Shown here: positions 35,370-44,300 of the stretch, piece after piece
How positions within the stretch are numbered: position 1 is the first letter of the stretch
Layout of the letters: the number at the start of each line of letters is the position of its first letter
NCBI RefSeq assembly: GCF_000744185.1
Contig: NZ_JQLL01000001.1
Span: 186,001 to 250,000 of the forward strand
Direction of reading: 5' to 3'
Origin: Carnobacterium funditum DSM 5970
GTDB taxonomy: Bacteria > Bacillota > Bacilli > Lactobacillales > Carnobacteriaceae
DNA: 64,000 bases
Program-made: the position numbers and the translations under genes
Notes under the pieces: model-generated
The model's database searches: none
The model's input: only the letters and a program-made list of their open reading frames with translations
What the model was told of the DNA's origin: nothing

Positions 35370-36467
35370 ATGAATTTATTTAAAAGTTCAAAATTATTGT
35401 TTTGGACATTATGGTCATTAGCGGCAGTGCTAACGATTTACATTTCAACCAAAATTAGTTTCGTTTTCCAGCCGCTATATGCATTGTTTTCTACATTATT
35501 TGTTCCTGTGTTGATAGCAGGTTTTTTATATTACTTAATGAATCCTTTTATCAAACTGATTGAAAAGGTAAAAGTGAAAAGAAGTTATGGCATTATTATT
35601 GTTATGATTTTAGCGATTAGTGGAACCATTTCTTTTGGAATAAAAATTGTCCCTATTCTATTAGAGCAATTGAGTGAATTAATTATAAATATTCCAAACA
35701 TTATTGCTAATATTGAAATCCAAGCAGATGATATCAAGAGAATTCCTGGCCTTGAACAAGTAGACTTTGAAGAAGTGTTGACGCGTCTGAATCTATCGCT
35801 AGACACGATTTCAAATACTGTTTTGTCGTCTATTACGACTAGCATCAGTTCAATTATTTCAACAATTACTGGATTAGCGGTCGTTTTAATCACGGTCCCA
35901 ATCATCTTGTTCTACCTATTTCATGATGGGCAAAAATTTACGCCAGCCGTTGCTGGTTTATTCCCAACTAAATACAAAAAACACGTTATCGAGCTGTTAA
36001 GCCAAATGAATGTTGTGGTTTCTGGCTATGTAAGTGGGAAAGGTCTAGCCAGTATAATTGTGGGGATATTGGTTTATATTGGAATGCTCTTCATCGGGTT
36101 GCCCTATAGTTTATTGTTAGCGATTATCTGTGGAGCGACGAATATGATTCCTTATATTGGTCCTTTTATTGGTGCGGCTCCGGCTTTCATTATCGGGCTA
36201 ACCATTTCTCCAGGCAAAGCAATTTTAGTGGTTTTATTGATTGTGATTATTCAACAAGTAGATATAAATTTCTTGACGCCAAAATTTGTTGGTAAGAACT
36301 TAGATATTCATCCATTAACAATTATTGTTGTTCTATTGGTTGCTGGTAAAATGGCAGGAATCGTAGGAATTATTTTTGGCGTACCTGGATTTGCAGTGAT
36401 AAAAACAATCGTTGTTTATATAAAAAATTTAGTTGTTGAAGAAAATAAAAAGGTGAAATTACTCTAA
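35370..36467 (+). CDS. AI-2E family (PerM/YdiK-like) membrane permease
   Basis: Predicted 365-residue membrane protein with about eight hydrophobic segments: two or three near the N-terminus, a soluble amphipathic region at about 115-170, and a C-terminal bundle with the conserved GATNMIPYIGPFIGAAPA motif near residue 255. The family includes TqsA and putative Na+/H+ antiporters; the substrate here is unknown. AAAAAGGAG lies 7 bases before the ATG. Single gene. Confidence 0.85.
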   Translation: MNLFKSSKLLFWTLWSLAAVLTIYISTKISFVFQPLYALFSTLFVPVLIAGFLYYLMNPFIKLIEKVKVKRSYGIIIVMILAISGTISFGIKIVPILLEQLSELIINIPNIIANIEIQADDIKRIPGLEQVDFEEVLTRLNLSLDTISNTVLSSITTSISSIISTITGLAVVLITVPIILFYLFHDGQKFTPAVAGLFPTKYKKHVIELLSQMNVVVSGYVSGKGLASIIVGILVYIGMLFIGLPYSLLLAIICGATNMIPYIGPFIGAAPAFIIGLTISPGKAILVVLLIVIIQQVDINFLTPKFVGKNLDIHPLTIIVVLLVAGKMAGIVGIIFGVPGFAVIKTIVVYIKNLVVEENKKVKLL

Positions 36468-36515
36468 CGATTTAATGAATAAACAGTAGTTCTTTTATAT
36501 AGTCATCTTTATAAG

Positions 36516-36620
36516 AAAAATGTCTGCTGACTTATTAAGTTGGGAGCCATTTTTTTGTTCTTTTTATCATATAAAATAGCACGGAAAATCGTTCTTCATT
36601 TTAGTTGATCAGACATTTTT
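36516..36620 (+). terminator. Possible terminator with long apical loop
   Basis: AAAAATGTCTG (36516-36526) pairs with CAGACATTTTT (36610-36620) around about 80 bases that include an inner T-run. It may stop transcription of the AI-2E family gene or be a structured RNA. Confidence 0.4.
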
Positions 36621-36693
36621 TTATTGATAAGAGTGAATGTGGAAAACTATTAAGTGTTTTCTTATTTTTTGTGAAAAAAAAGACAAAAACGTC

Positions 36694-36737
36694 TTGACAT
36701 AAATTTGCTTTTATTAGATACTATGTAAGCGTTAGTG
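36694..36737 (+). promoter_or_regulatory. Promoter of PTS IIC gene with partial cre site
   Basis: A perfect TTGACA (36694-36699) is followed after 17 bases by GATACT. Overlapping the start region, TGTAAGCGTT (36724-36733) matches the left part of a catabolite-responsive element; the right half is degenerate. Transcription would have a leader of about 210 bases before the PTS gene. Confidence 0.5.
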
Positions 36738-36940
36738 AATAGTTACACAATGCGTTGCACTTATATCTGATCCTAAAAGAAATAACCAACTTTAAAAGAG
36801 CTGAAAAGGGGAATAGGAATAGAATAGATAAAAAGTTGATTGTTATTTATTTGAGGAAATGTACACAAATAGCCATACTTATGATTAAATGATTTAATTT
36901 CTTATTCCAATATGAATAAGAGAACCTAGGAGGAATTAAT

Positions 36941-37999
36941 ATGTCAGCGAATGAAACGAAATTATCAGGAAAAGATTTTTTAAACCGTGTTTTAGCCGGT
37001 ACAGCAGTAGGAATTGTAGTTGGTCTGATTCCAAATGCTATTTTAGGTGAACTATTTAAGTTTTTAGGAACAAAAATGGATATCTTTATTTCACTATTAC
37101 AAGTTGTCCAAGGATTCCAATATTCAGTTCCTATTATTGTTGGTGTTTTAATTGCGATGCAATTTAAATTAAACCCAATGCAAACTGTTATCGTTGGTGC
37201 TGCAGCCTTAGTTGGTTCAGGTGCATATGCAGTTAATGATGGGGCTTTTATGCTCGTTGGGATTGGCGATTTAATTAACACGATGTTAACTGCAGCGTTA
37301 GCTGTTATTATTGTCAGAGCTATTGGAGAAAAACTAGGCTCAATGACGATTCTGTTGTTGCCTATTATTGCTGGAGCCGGAGCCGGTGCAGTTGGTTCAT
37401 TTACACTTCCATATGTAAAAATGATTACCTCAACTATCGGAGCTTTAATCAACAGCTTTACTGAGTTACAACCCATCTTAATGAGTATTTTAATTGCTGT
37501 TTCGTTCTCAATCATTATTATTTCTCCTGTCTCAACAGTTGCGATTGCTACGGCTATTGGTCTTTCAGGCCTTGCATCAGGAGCAGCAAATATTGGAGTT
37601 AGTGCAGCGGCAGCTACCTTAGTTGTTGGATCTTTAAAAGTAAACAGTATTGGCGTAACTTCTTCAGTTGGTTTAGGCGCAATGAAAATGATGATGCCAA
37701 ACTTATTCAAACACCCAATTATTATTTTACCACTTGCATTTAGTGCAACAATCAGTGCTATATTTGCCGCTCTATTCAATATTCAAGGTACACCATTTTC
37801 AGCTGGTTTTGGTTTCTCAGGTTTGGTTGGACCGATTAACGCGATTAAATTTATGGAAGGCAGTGCCGTTTCAAACCTAGGAGTAGCTGTGTTAGTATTC
37901 TTTGTAGTTCCGTTTGCTAGTGCATACCTTGCAGATTTTGTTTTATGTAAAGTATTGAAAGTATACGATAAAGATATCTTTAAGTTTTTCACTGCATAA
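36941..37999 (+). CDS. PTS IIC-type sugar permease (PTS_EIIC_2 family)
   Basis: Predicted 352-residue integral membrane protein, Gly/Ala/Ile-rich, with about 9-10 hydrophobic segments and glycine-rich loops such as GAGAGAVGSF and VSTVAIATAIGLSGLASGAA. It resembles the small stand-alone PTS_EIIC_2 proteins of Firmicutes, whose substrate is unknown and which lack IIA and IIB domains. CTAGGAGG precedes the ATG. It lies 68 bases before a D-lactate dehydrogenase gene and is probably co-transcribed with it. Confidence 0.75.
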   Translation: MSANETKLSGKDFLNRVLAGTAVGIVVGLIPNAILGELFKFLGTKMDIFISLLQVVQGFQYSVPIIVGVLIAMQFKLNPMQTVIVGAAALVGSGAYAVNDGAFMLVGIGDLINTMLTAALAVIIVRAIGEKLGSMTILLLPIIAGAGAGAVGSFTLPYVKMITSTIGALINSFTELQPILMSILIAVSFSIIIISPVSTVAIATAIGLSGLASGAANIGVSAAAATLVVGSLKVNSIGVTSSVGLGAMKMMMPNLFKHPIIILPLAFSATISAIFAALFNIQGTPFSAGFGFSGLVGPINAIKFMEGSAVSNLGVAVLVFFVVPFASAYLADFVLCKVLKVYDKDIFKFFTA

Positions 38000-38067
38000 T
38001 AAGCAACGACTTTTATAAGTAGCACTATTTTTAAAAAAATATGTAAACCATGATGGAGGAATTTTAA

Positions 38068-39060
38068 ATGAACTTAATTATGTTTGGAACACGTGAAGAT
38101 GAAAGAGATGCAGCAATAGTATGGAGCGAAAAAACAGGTGTGAACGTTGAGACAGTAACTGAAATCTTAACAATGGAGACTCTTGATAAAGTAAAAGGTA
38201 AAGATGGCGTATTAATCCAACAAACAGGTAAATTAGACGAAAAAATCTATCCAGCATTAGCTGAAATGGGTATCAAGCAATTAGCTACACGTTCAGCTGG
38301 CTATGATATGTTTGATTTGAATTTGGCTAAAGAAAATGGATTAGCTATTACAAATGTGCCTGCTTATTCTCCCAATGCTATTGCTGAATTCGCTGTAACA
38401 GCATCATTGAGCATGATCCGCCACATGGATTTAATTAGAAGAAATGTTGAAAAACATGATTTCAGTTGGAACAAATCTATTCTTAGCAAAGAAGTTCGTT
38501 CAATGAAAATTGGAATTGTTGGAACTGGCCGTATTGGTCGCATTACTGGTGAATTATTTGCTGGTTTCGGTGCTGAGATTCTTGGTTTTGATTTATATCC
38601 AAATGATGAAGCGCGCAAATTCATGAGATACACAGATACTCTTGAAGAATTAGTGAAAGAAGTAGACTTGATTTCTATTCACATGCCTGCAACAGATGAC
38701 AATTTCCACTTGTTCAACAAAGAATTATTTGCTCAAATGAAAGATGGCGCATTCTTAGTAAACACTGCTAGAGGAACAATTGTTAAAACAGATGATCTAC
38801 TTGAAGCTTTAGAAAGCAACAAATTAGCTGGAGCAGTCTTAGATACGTATGAGAATGAACACACACTGGTTAACAAAAATTTAACAGGTGCAACAATTGA
38901 GGATGATATATTTAATGCTTTAATGGCAAGAGATGATGTATTTTACACACCTCACATTGCATTCTACACAGAGACTGCTGTTGAGAACTTAGTGGAAGGA
39001 TCATTAGGTGCAACTCAAGACATCTTAACAGATGGCAAGAGTGCATTCGAAGTAAAATAA
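38068..39060 (+). CDS. D-lactate dehydrogenase (D-2-hydroxyacid dehydrogenase)
   Basis: Predicted 330-residue NAD-dependent enzyme. Seen: LATRSAGYDMFD, NVPAYSPNAIAEFAV, the Rossmann motif GIVGTGRIGR near residue 150, NTARGTIV with the substrate Arg near 234, Glu in the DTYENEH segment, and PHIAFYTE with the catalytic His near 295. All these are typical of D-lactate dehydrogenases. GGAGG lies 9 bases upstream of the ATG. It converts pyruvate to D-lactate, or acts on a related 2-ketoacid; its pairing with a PTS permease is unusual. Confidence 0.88.
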   Translation: MNLIMFGTREDERDAAIVWSEKTGVNVETVTEILTMETLDKVKGKDGVLIQQTGKLDEKIYPALAEMGIKQLATRSAGYDMFDLNLAKENGLAITNVPAYSPNAIAEFAVTASLSMIRHMDLIRRNVEKHDFSWNKSILSKEVRSMKIGIVGTGRIGRITGELFAGFGAEILGFDLYPNDEARKFMRYTDTLEELVKEVDLISIHMPATDDNFHLFNKELFAQMKDGAFLVNTARGTIVKTDDLLEALESNKLAGAVLDTYENEHTLVNKNLTGATIEDDIFNALMARDDVFYTPHIAFYTETAVENLVEGSLGATQDILTDGKSAFEVK

Positions 39061-39081
39061 TCATTCGTCTAGGTTACAAAG

Positions 39082-39131
39082 AAGAAGTGAGATAGCCCGA
39101 TTTTGTAGTGGGCTGATTGCTTCTTTTTTTG
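39082..39131 (+). terminator. Terminator after D-lactate dehydrogenase
   Basis: AGCCC/GGGCT inner stem inside an outer GAAG/CTTC pair, followed by seven T residues. Confidence 0.65.
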
Positions 39132-39559
39132 TTTTGAATTCTAAAAAACAGTAGTTCAACTAACAATAGAAATAGGGTAGAAAATAAGGTGTCATGCTAG
39201 CATAACTATTAGAGGTAGTATAACGGTTTTACCTAAAGTACATTACTTAGCCGTGTTAAGGATGGAATGAGTAATTTAAAAAAAGGAAAAAAGAAGAGTG
39301 TTACATTAGTTGCTTTTAGGATACAGGATTATCTCGCTATTAATGGCTTGGAATGTTGTTTCTGAAACGAAAAAAGAAACGAAAAAGTTGAATGGAAGAA
39401 AAGGGTGATTGGATAAGTTTGGCTATCAACTTTATCAACTCGTCCACATGCAAGTTAATTTACGTGGAAAAGTATTCCTAAACAAACGAGTATTCAAATT
39501 AGTAACGTGAAAGATTGAAGCGGTCACAAAAAAAAGATTTCATGGAGTGTCATAATAAT

Positions 39560-39601
39560 AAACCGTTCAGCTTCTTCTCCAAAAAAGAAGCTGAACGGTT
39601 T
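39560..39601. repeat. Orphan 17-bp hairpin upstream of arcA
   Basis: AAACCGTTCAGCTTCTT and its exact complement are separated by about 8 bases. No T-run follows in either direction, so it is not a standard terminator. The 39132-39559 stretch holds no supported gene, only a weak GGATAAG/ACTCGTCC hairpin remnant near 39430. Confidence 0.5.
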
Positions 39602-39697
39602 GACTGAAATGCCTTATAGAACAGAGTAAATCTCATCATTTTTTAATTTTATACCAGAAAAACGATTTTTTTAAAAAGTTTTTTTGGTTATAAAAAC

Positions 39698-39791
39698 TGT
39701 ATAAAAAAAATAATTATACAGCATAAACACTCAATATCGATTGTATATACTGTATAAAGAATATATATGGAATAGGAGTGAAGAAATGTGA
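39698..39791 (+). promoter_or_regulatory. arcA control region: palindromes and a start-stop element
   Basis: CTGTATAA (39698) and TTATACAG (39715-39722) form an inverted repeat that could be an ArgR-type or other dimer operator. TTGTAT (39741) and TATATG (39764) are 17 bp apart and may be the promoter. At 39775-39791, AGGAGTG is followed by ATGTGA, a ribosome site with a start codon directly followed by a stop. All three are positional inferences. Confidence 0.4.
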
Positions 39792-39887
39792 CGAAACCGA
39801 CATTATGTATGAGACATAATAGTTTTCTTTTCTGATTGTCAGCGTTATCATAAGAATGTAAATAAGAAATAAGAGGAGGAAATGAAA

Positions 39888-41117
39888 TTGAAAAATCCGA
39901 TTCATGTTAATTCAGAAATTGGTAAACTAGAAAAAGTTATGGTGCACCGTCCAGGCAAAGAGTTAGAAAATTTAATACCTGACTATCTAGACAGATTACT
40001 ATTTGATGATATCCCTTATCTTAAAGGAGCACAAGCAGAACACGATAATTTTGTTAAAGTACTAGAAAACGAAGGAGTCGAAGTTGTTTATTTAGAAAAG
40101 TTAGCTGCAGATGCAATTGATGCAGGAGACGTAAAAGAAGAGTTTATTAATCAGTGGATGTTAGAAACAGGTATGGTTTCAGAAAATGTTAAAAACATTG
40201 TAAAAGAACAGTTGTTGAAATTAGATACTTTCGACATGGTTCTTAAAACAATGGAAGGTTTTAGAAAAACTGAAGTTAAAGCAACAAACTTTGACAGTTC
40301 TTTAGCTGACCTATTAGAAAGTGACTACCCATTTTTGGTTGACCCAATGCCAAACCTATACTTTACACGTGATCCATTTGCAACAATGGCTAATGGCGTA
40401 ACGATTAATAAAATGTTTTCAGAAACACGTAATCGCGAAACGATTTACGGAGACTTTATTTTCAGGTATCACCCAGCATATAAAGAAAACGTAGATAAAT
40501 TCTACTCACGTGATGAAGAAGACCGTATTGAAGGTGGAGATGAGTTAGTCCTTTCTAAAGATATTCTTGCTATCGGTATTTCACAACGGACAGACTCTCG
40601 TGCGATTGAAAAATTAGCAAAACGCATATTCGAAGCTGGTGCTTTTAAAGAAATAGTAGGATTTGATATCGGTCAGCATCGTAAATTCATGCACTTAGAT
40701 ACGGTATTTACTATGGTTGATTACGATAAATTTACCATTCATCCAGAAATTCAAGCAGGATTACGTGTCATATCAATCAAACCAGGTAATGATGGAGAAG
40801 TTATCCTTGAAGAAAAAGAAAGCCATAACTTAGCTGAAGTATTAGCAGAAGCTTTAGGTTTAGAAAAAGTGACATTGCTTCCATGCGGAGGTGGAAATCT
40901 TGTAGACGCAGCGCGTGAACAATGGAATGATGGATCAAACACCTTAGCAATTGCACCAGGTGTCGTTGTCGTGTATGACCGTAACCCAATTACTAATAAT
41001 TTATTAGAAAAAGCAGGGTTACGATTAATTAAAATTCCAGGAAGTGAATTAGTCCGTGGTCGTGGGGGCCCAAGATGTATGACCATGCCTTTTGTTCGTG
41101 AAGATTTGAAGAAATAG
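39888..41117 (+). CDS. arcA: Arginine deiminase
   Basis: Predicted 409-residue enzyme converting arginine to citrulline and ammonia, the first step of the ADI pathway. Seen: [18 protein letters not shown] at the N-terminus, LYFTRDPFA with the substrate-binding Asp, a GGDE segment, [11 protein letters not shown] with the catalytic His, and [13 protein letters not shown] with the catalytic Cys near the C-terminus. AGGAGG is only 2 bases from the ATG at 39882 but 8 from the TTG at 39888, so the TTG start is preferred; the alternative adds two residues. First gene of the arc cluster. Confidence 0.95.
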   Translation: MKNPIHVNSEIGKLEKVMVHRPGKELENLIPDYLDRLLFDDIPYLKGAQAEHDNFVKVLENEGVEVVYLEKLAADAIDAGDVKEEFINQWMLETGMVSENVKNIVKEQLLKLDTFDMVLKTMEGFRKTEVKATNFDSSLADLLESDYPFLVDPMPNLYFTRDPFATMANGVTINKMFSETRNRETIYGDFIFRYHPAYKENVDKFYSRDEEDRIEGGDELVLSKDILAIGISQRTDSRAIEKLAKRIFEAGAFKEIVGFDIGQHRKFMHLDTVFTMVDYDKFTIHPEIQAGLRVISIKPGNDGEVILEEKESHNLAEVLAEALGLEKVTLLPCGGGNLVDAAREQWNDGSNTLAIAPGVVVVYDRNPITNNLLEKAGLRLIKIPGSELVRGRGGPRCMTMPFVREDLKK

Positions 41118-41168
41118 AGGTCACTTTTAATCAAACAAAATAAAACAAAAAAATTGGAGGAACACAAT

Positions 41169-42182
41169 ATGAATAACATTTTTCAAGGTCGTAGCTTACT
41201 AGCTGAAAAGGATTTTACAAAAGAAGAATTAATGTATCTAATTGATTTTTCACTACATTTAAAAGAAATGAAGAAAAAAGGTATTCCACATCATTATCTA
41301 GAAGGTAAAAATATCGCTTTGTTATTTGAAAAATCTTCTACACGTACACGCTCAGCGTTTACAACAGCTTCCATTGATTTAGGTGCTCATCCTGAATTCC
41401 TTGGTAAAGATGACATTCAACTGGGTAAAAAAGAATCAGTTGAAGATACTGCTAAAGTATTGGGCGGCATGTTTGATGGAATCGAGTTTCGTGGATTCAA
41501 ACAATCAAATGTGGAGAAATTAGCTGAGTTTGCAGGCGTTCCAGTTTGGAATGGCTTAACAGACGAATGGCATCCAACACAAATGATAGCTGACTTCTTA
41601 ACAATCAAAGAAAACTTTGGAAAAGTAGAAGGCATTACTCTTGCATATGCTGGAGATGGCCGTAATAATATGGCAAACAGCTTATTGGTTACTGGTGCTA
41701 TCTTAGGTGCAAATATTCATATTGTAACACCTAAAGAATTATTCCCAGAACAAGAAATTGTTGACATGGCTGAAAAATTTGCTAAGAAATCCGGCGGCAA
41801 GATAATGATTACAGATGATGTTAAAAAAGGCGTTAAAGACGCTGATGCTCTTTATACTGACGTTTGGGTATCAATGGGTGAAGAAGACAAGTTCGAAGAA
41901 CGTGTCAACTTATTGAAACCTTACCAAATTAATATGGATATGATTAAAGCAACTGGAAATGATGATGTTATCTTACTACACTGCTTACCAGCTTTCCATG
42001 ATGCTGAAACAGAGTATGGCCAAATGGTTAAAGAAAGATTTGGTATCACTGAAATGGAAGTAACAGATGAGGCTTTCCGTAGTAAACATGCTCGTCAATT
42101 TGATCAAGCTGAAAATAGAATGCATTCAATCAAGGCTATCATGGCAGCAACACTAGGAAACTTGTTTATTCCAAAAGCTTAA
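41169..42182 (+). CDS. arcB: Ornithine carbamoyltransferase, catabolic
   Basis: Predicted 337-residue enzyme that phosphorolyses citrulline to ornithine and carbamoyl phosphate in the ADI pathway. The carbamoyl-phosphate loop is SSTRTR near residue 57, the ornithine loop HCLPAFHD near 270 and DEWHPTQ near 138. TTGGAGG lies 9 bases before the ATG. It follows arcA by 51 bases and is part of the same operon. Confidence 0.95.
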   Translation: MNNIFQGRSLLAEKDFTKEELMYLIDFSLHLKEMKKKGIPHHYLEGKNIALLFEKSSTRTRSAFTTASIDLGAHPEFLGKDDIQLGKKESVEDTAKVLGGMFDGIEFRGFKQSNVEKLAEFAGVPVWNGLTDEWHPTQMIADFLTIKENFGKVEGITLAYAGDGRNNMANSLLVTGAILGANIHIVTPKELFPEQEIVDMAEKFAKKSGGKIMITDDVKKGVKDADALYTDVWVSMGEEDKFEERVNLLKPYQINMDMIKATGNDDVILLHCLPAFHDAETEYGQMVKERFGITEMEVTDEAFRSKHARQFDQAENRMHSIKAIMAATLGNLFIPKA

Positions 42183-42208
42183 AGTTAAAAATGTAAAGTG
42201 AAGACTTC

Positions 42209-42241
42209 AGAGCATAAGGAAGGATATTGTCCTTATGCTCT
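42209..42241 (+). terminator. Hairpin between arcB and arcC
   Basis: AGAGCATAAGGA and its exact complement TCCTTATGCTCT form a 12-bp stem. The following ATCTTTATCTT is only moderately T-rich, so it may be a partial terminator or a processing site. A TATAAT at 42288-42293 may restart transcription for arcC. Confidence 0.6.
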
Positions 42242-42345
42242 ATCTTTATCTTAAAAGATAAAAACTAGTAAATAAGAAAATTTCTCATATAATGAATGAG
42301 AGAAAAAACAATGTGAAAATAATATCAAAGATAGGATGAATAAAT

Positions 42346-43287
42346 ATGACAAAAAGAAAAATTGTAATCGCATTAGGTGGCAATGCAATTTTATCAGACA
42401 AAGCAAGTGCAGCTGCACAACAAGAAGCACTCGCTCATACAGCAGAATATTTGGTTAAATTTATTGAAAACGGTGATGACTTAATTATTTCACACGGAAA
42501 TGGCCCTCAAGTAGGGAACTTATTATTGCAACAAGCTGCGGCAGATAGCGAAAAAAATCCAGCAATGCCTTTAGACACTTGTGTTGCTATGACGCAAGGC
42601 AGTATCGGCTATTGGATGCAAAATGCATTAGGCAATGAGTTAGCAAAAAGAAAGATAGATAAACAAATTGTGTCTATTGTTACCCAAGTAGTTGTAGATG
42701 AAAACGATCAAGCTTTTAAAAATCCAACCAAACCAATTGGTCCTTTCCTAACAAAAGAAGAGGCACAAAAAGAAATGGATAGAACCGGTTCAATATTTAA
42801 AGAAGATGCTGGCAGAGGTTGGCGCAAAGTAGTACCTTCACCAAAACCAGTTAGTATTCAAGAATACCATGTAGTCAATCAACTTGTTGAAAGTGGTGTA
42901 GTAACCATTTCAGTTGGAGGCGGCGGTATTCCAGTAGTTGCTAAAGATGGCCAATTAACGGGTGTTGAAGCCGTTATCGATAAAGATTTTGCTTCTCAAA
43001 AATTGGCAGAACTAGTAAAAGCTGACTTATTAGTTGTTTTGACAGGTGTAGATAATGTTTTTGTAAACTTCAATAAACCCGACCAAAAGAAATTAGAACA
43101 TGTAACGGTTTCTGAGATGAAGCAATATATCAAAGAAGACCAGTTCGCACCGGGCAGTATGTTGCCAAAAGTAGAAGCAGCTATTGCATTTGTTGAAAAC
43201 CATCCAGAAGGCAAAGCAATGATCACATCATTAGAAAATGTAGCAAAGGTTTTAGAAGGAACCGGAGGAACAATCATAACAAAATAA
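42346..43287 (+). CDS. arcC: Carbamate kinase (ADI pathway)
   Basis: Predicted 313-residue kinase making ATP from carbamoyl phosphate and ADP. Seen: ALGGNAIL at the N-terminus, [30 protein letters not shown] and [14 protein letters not shown], all typical of carbamate kinases. It closes the arcABC set. The protein at 51746-52699 is a second carbamate kinase from this window. Confidence 0.95.
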   Translation: MTKRKIVIALGGNAILSDKASAAAQQEALAHTAEYLVKFIENGDDLIISHGNGPQVGNLLLQQAAADSEKNPAMPLDTCVAMTQGSIGYWMQNALGNELAKRKIDKQIVSIVTQVVVDENDQAFKNPTKPIGPFLTKEEAQKEMDRTGSIFKEDAGRGWRKVVPSPKPVSIQEYHVVNQLVESGVVTISVGGGGIPVVAKDGQLTGVEAVIDKDFASQKLAELVKADLLVVLTGVDNVFVNFNKPDQKKLEHVTVSEMKQYIKEDQFAPGSMLPKVEAAIAFVENHPEGKAMITSLENVAKVLEGTGGTIITK

Positions 43288-43293
43288 TGAATT

Positions 43294-43354
43294 AAAAAAG
43301 CACTTTGAAATGAGCCAGATTGTAAAAAAATGGACCATTTTAAGGTGCGTTTTT
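43294..43354 (+). terminator. arcC terminator
   Basis: A long imperfect stem pairs AAAAAGCACTTTGAAATG with CATTTTAAGGTGCGTTTTT around about 20 bases, ending in a T-run. Confidence 0.65.
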
Positions 43355-43537
43355 AATTAAAAAAGCGCTTCTAAAAAAGAGTCGTATGCATACCACTCTG
43401 CTACAAAAGATAAGAAAGATAACGACTTTTGTGTTATAATACACTTATACGTGTTTAACCAAGTTCAACGGTACACTCATAGCTTAGCTGTTATTATTTA
43501 TTCGTTTATTTCAATCCACACGATAGGAGCGAATCAA

Positions 43538-44242
43538 ATGCCAACCCAACAGATGAAACCCAACCAGATGTATGAATTGCGCTATAAACCGGTATTTGCA
43601 AACTTTACTGAATCAGAATTCAATTGTCTTAAAAAACAGTTGTATCTTAGAAATTATAAAAAAGGACAAGTTTTATTTGATGAAGGCGATAAACGCGAAA
43701 AGTTATTTTATTTAAAAAAAGGCCTTGTTAGGATTGAACGGTATGATAAGAGTGCTTCATTTTTATACATCGATTACAATAACCCCGATACATTGTTCCC
43801 ATATGGAGGTATGTTCTCCGATGATACTTATCATTATTCTGCTTATGCAGCAACAGATGTAGAATTGTATTATTTGCCAGCGGATGTTTTTGAGCAACAA
43901 GCTATTTATAATTCTGAACAGCTATTATATCTTTATAAAAAGGTATCCGTCATTTTGCAACAACAAGAAAAAAGAATTCAATATTTGGCCGTTTCTAGCG
44001 CTACGAGTCGTATTATCAATACATTGTTGTATTTGATGGAAAATCTAGGCAGACATATCTCACCTAAAACAATAGAAATTCCTTTTCCTATTACAATCAA
44101 TGAGATAGCAGATATAAGTGGGTGCTCAAGAGAGACAGTAGGCAGTGTGATAAAACAGTTAAAAGAAGATCAGCAATTAGAGTATAAGCATAAACAGTTT
44201 ATTTTTTTACATCCTTCTTATTTCAAATCCTATTCAGAATAA
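43538..44242 (+). CDS. arcR: Crp/Fnr-family regulator of the ADI pathway (ArcR-like)
   Basis: Predicted 234-residue regulator: an N-terminal cyclic-nucleotide-binding-like beta-roll (KGQVLFDEGDKREKLFYLKKGLVRIERY) and a C-terminal winged helix with ITINEIADISGCSRETVGSVIKQL near residue 190. No Fnr-type cysteine cluster is apparent. The start at 43538 follows TAGGAGC; the frame is open to 43451. Its place after arcC matches ArcR-type activators of lactic acid bacteria. A TATAAT at 43435 may be its promoter. No arcD antiporter follows. Confidence 0.82.
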   Translation: MPTQQMKPNQMYELRYKPVFANFTESEFNCLKKQLYLRNYKKGQVLFDEGDKREKLFYLKKGLVRIERYDKSASFLYIDYNNPDTLFPYGGMFSDDTYHYSAYAATDVELYYLPADVFEQQAIYNSEQLLYLYKKVSVILQQQEKRIQYLAVSSATSRIINTLLYLMENLGRHISPKTIEIPFPITINEIADISGCSRETVGSVIKQLKEDQQLEYKHKQFIFLHPSYFKSYSE

Positions 44243-44251
44243 TCTATCATA

Positions 44252-44293
44252 GAAAAAAGAGCTCACACCGTACATAGGGAGAGTTCTTTTTTT
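44252..44293. terminator. Bidirectional terminator between arcR and pucR-like genes
   Basis: AAAAAAGAGCTC and GAGAGTTCTTTTTTT pair, with A- and T-runs on the outer sides. Confidence 0.75.
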
Positions 44294-44300
44294 GATTTAT

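Noticed and set aside
36847-37779. Long reverse frame of 310 codons opposite the PTS gene
   Set aside because: It is a shadow frame: Ile/Ala/Pro/Thr-rich product, no ribosome site, and the forward gene has clear membrane-protein character.
40751-41179. Reverse frame opposite the arcA 3' end
   Set aside because: Shadow of arcA; no recognised domain.
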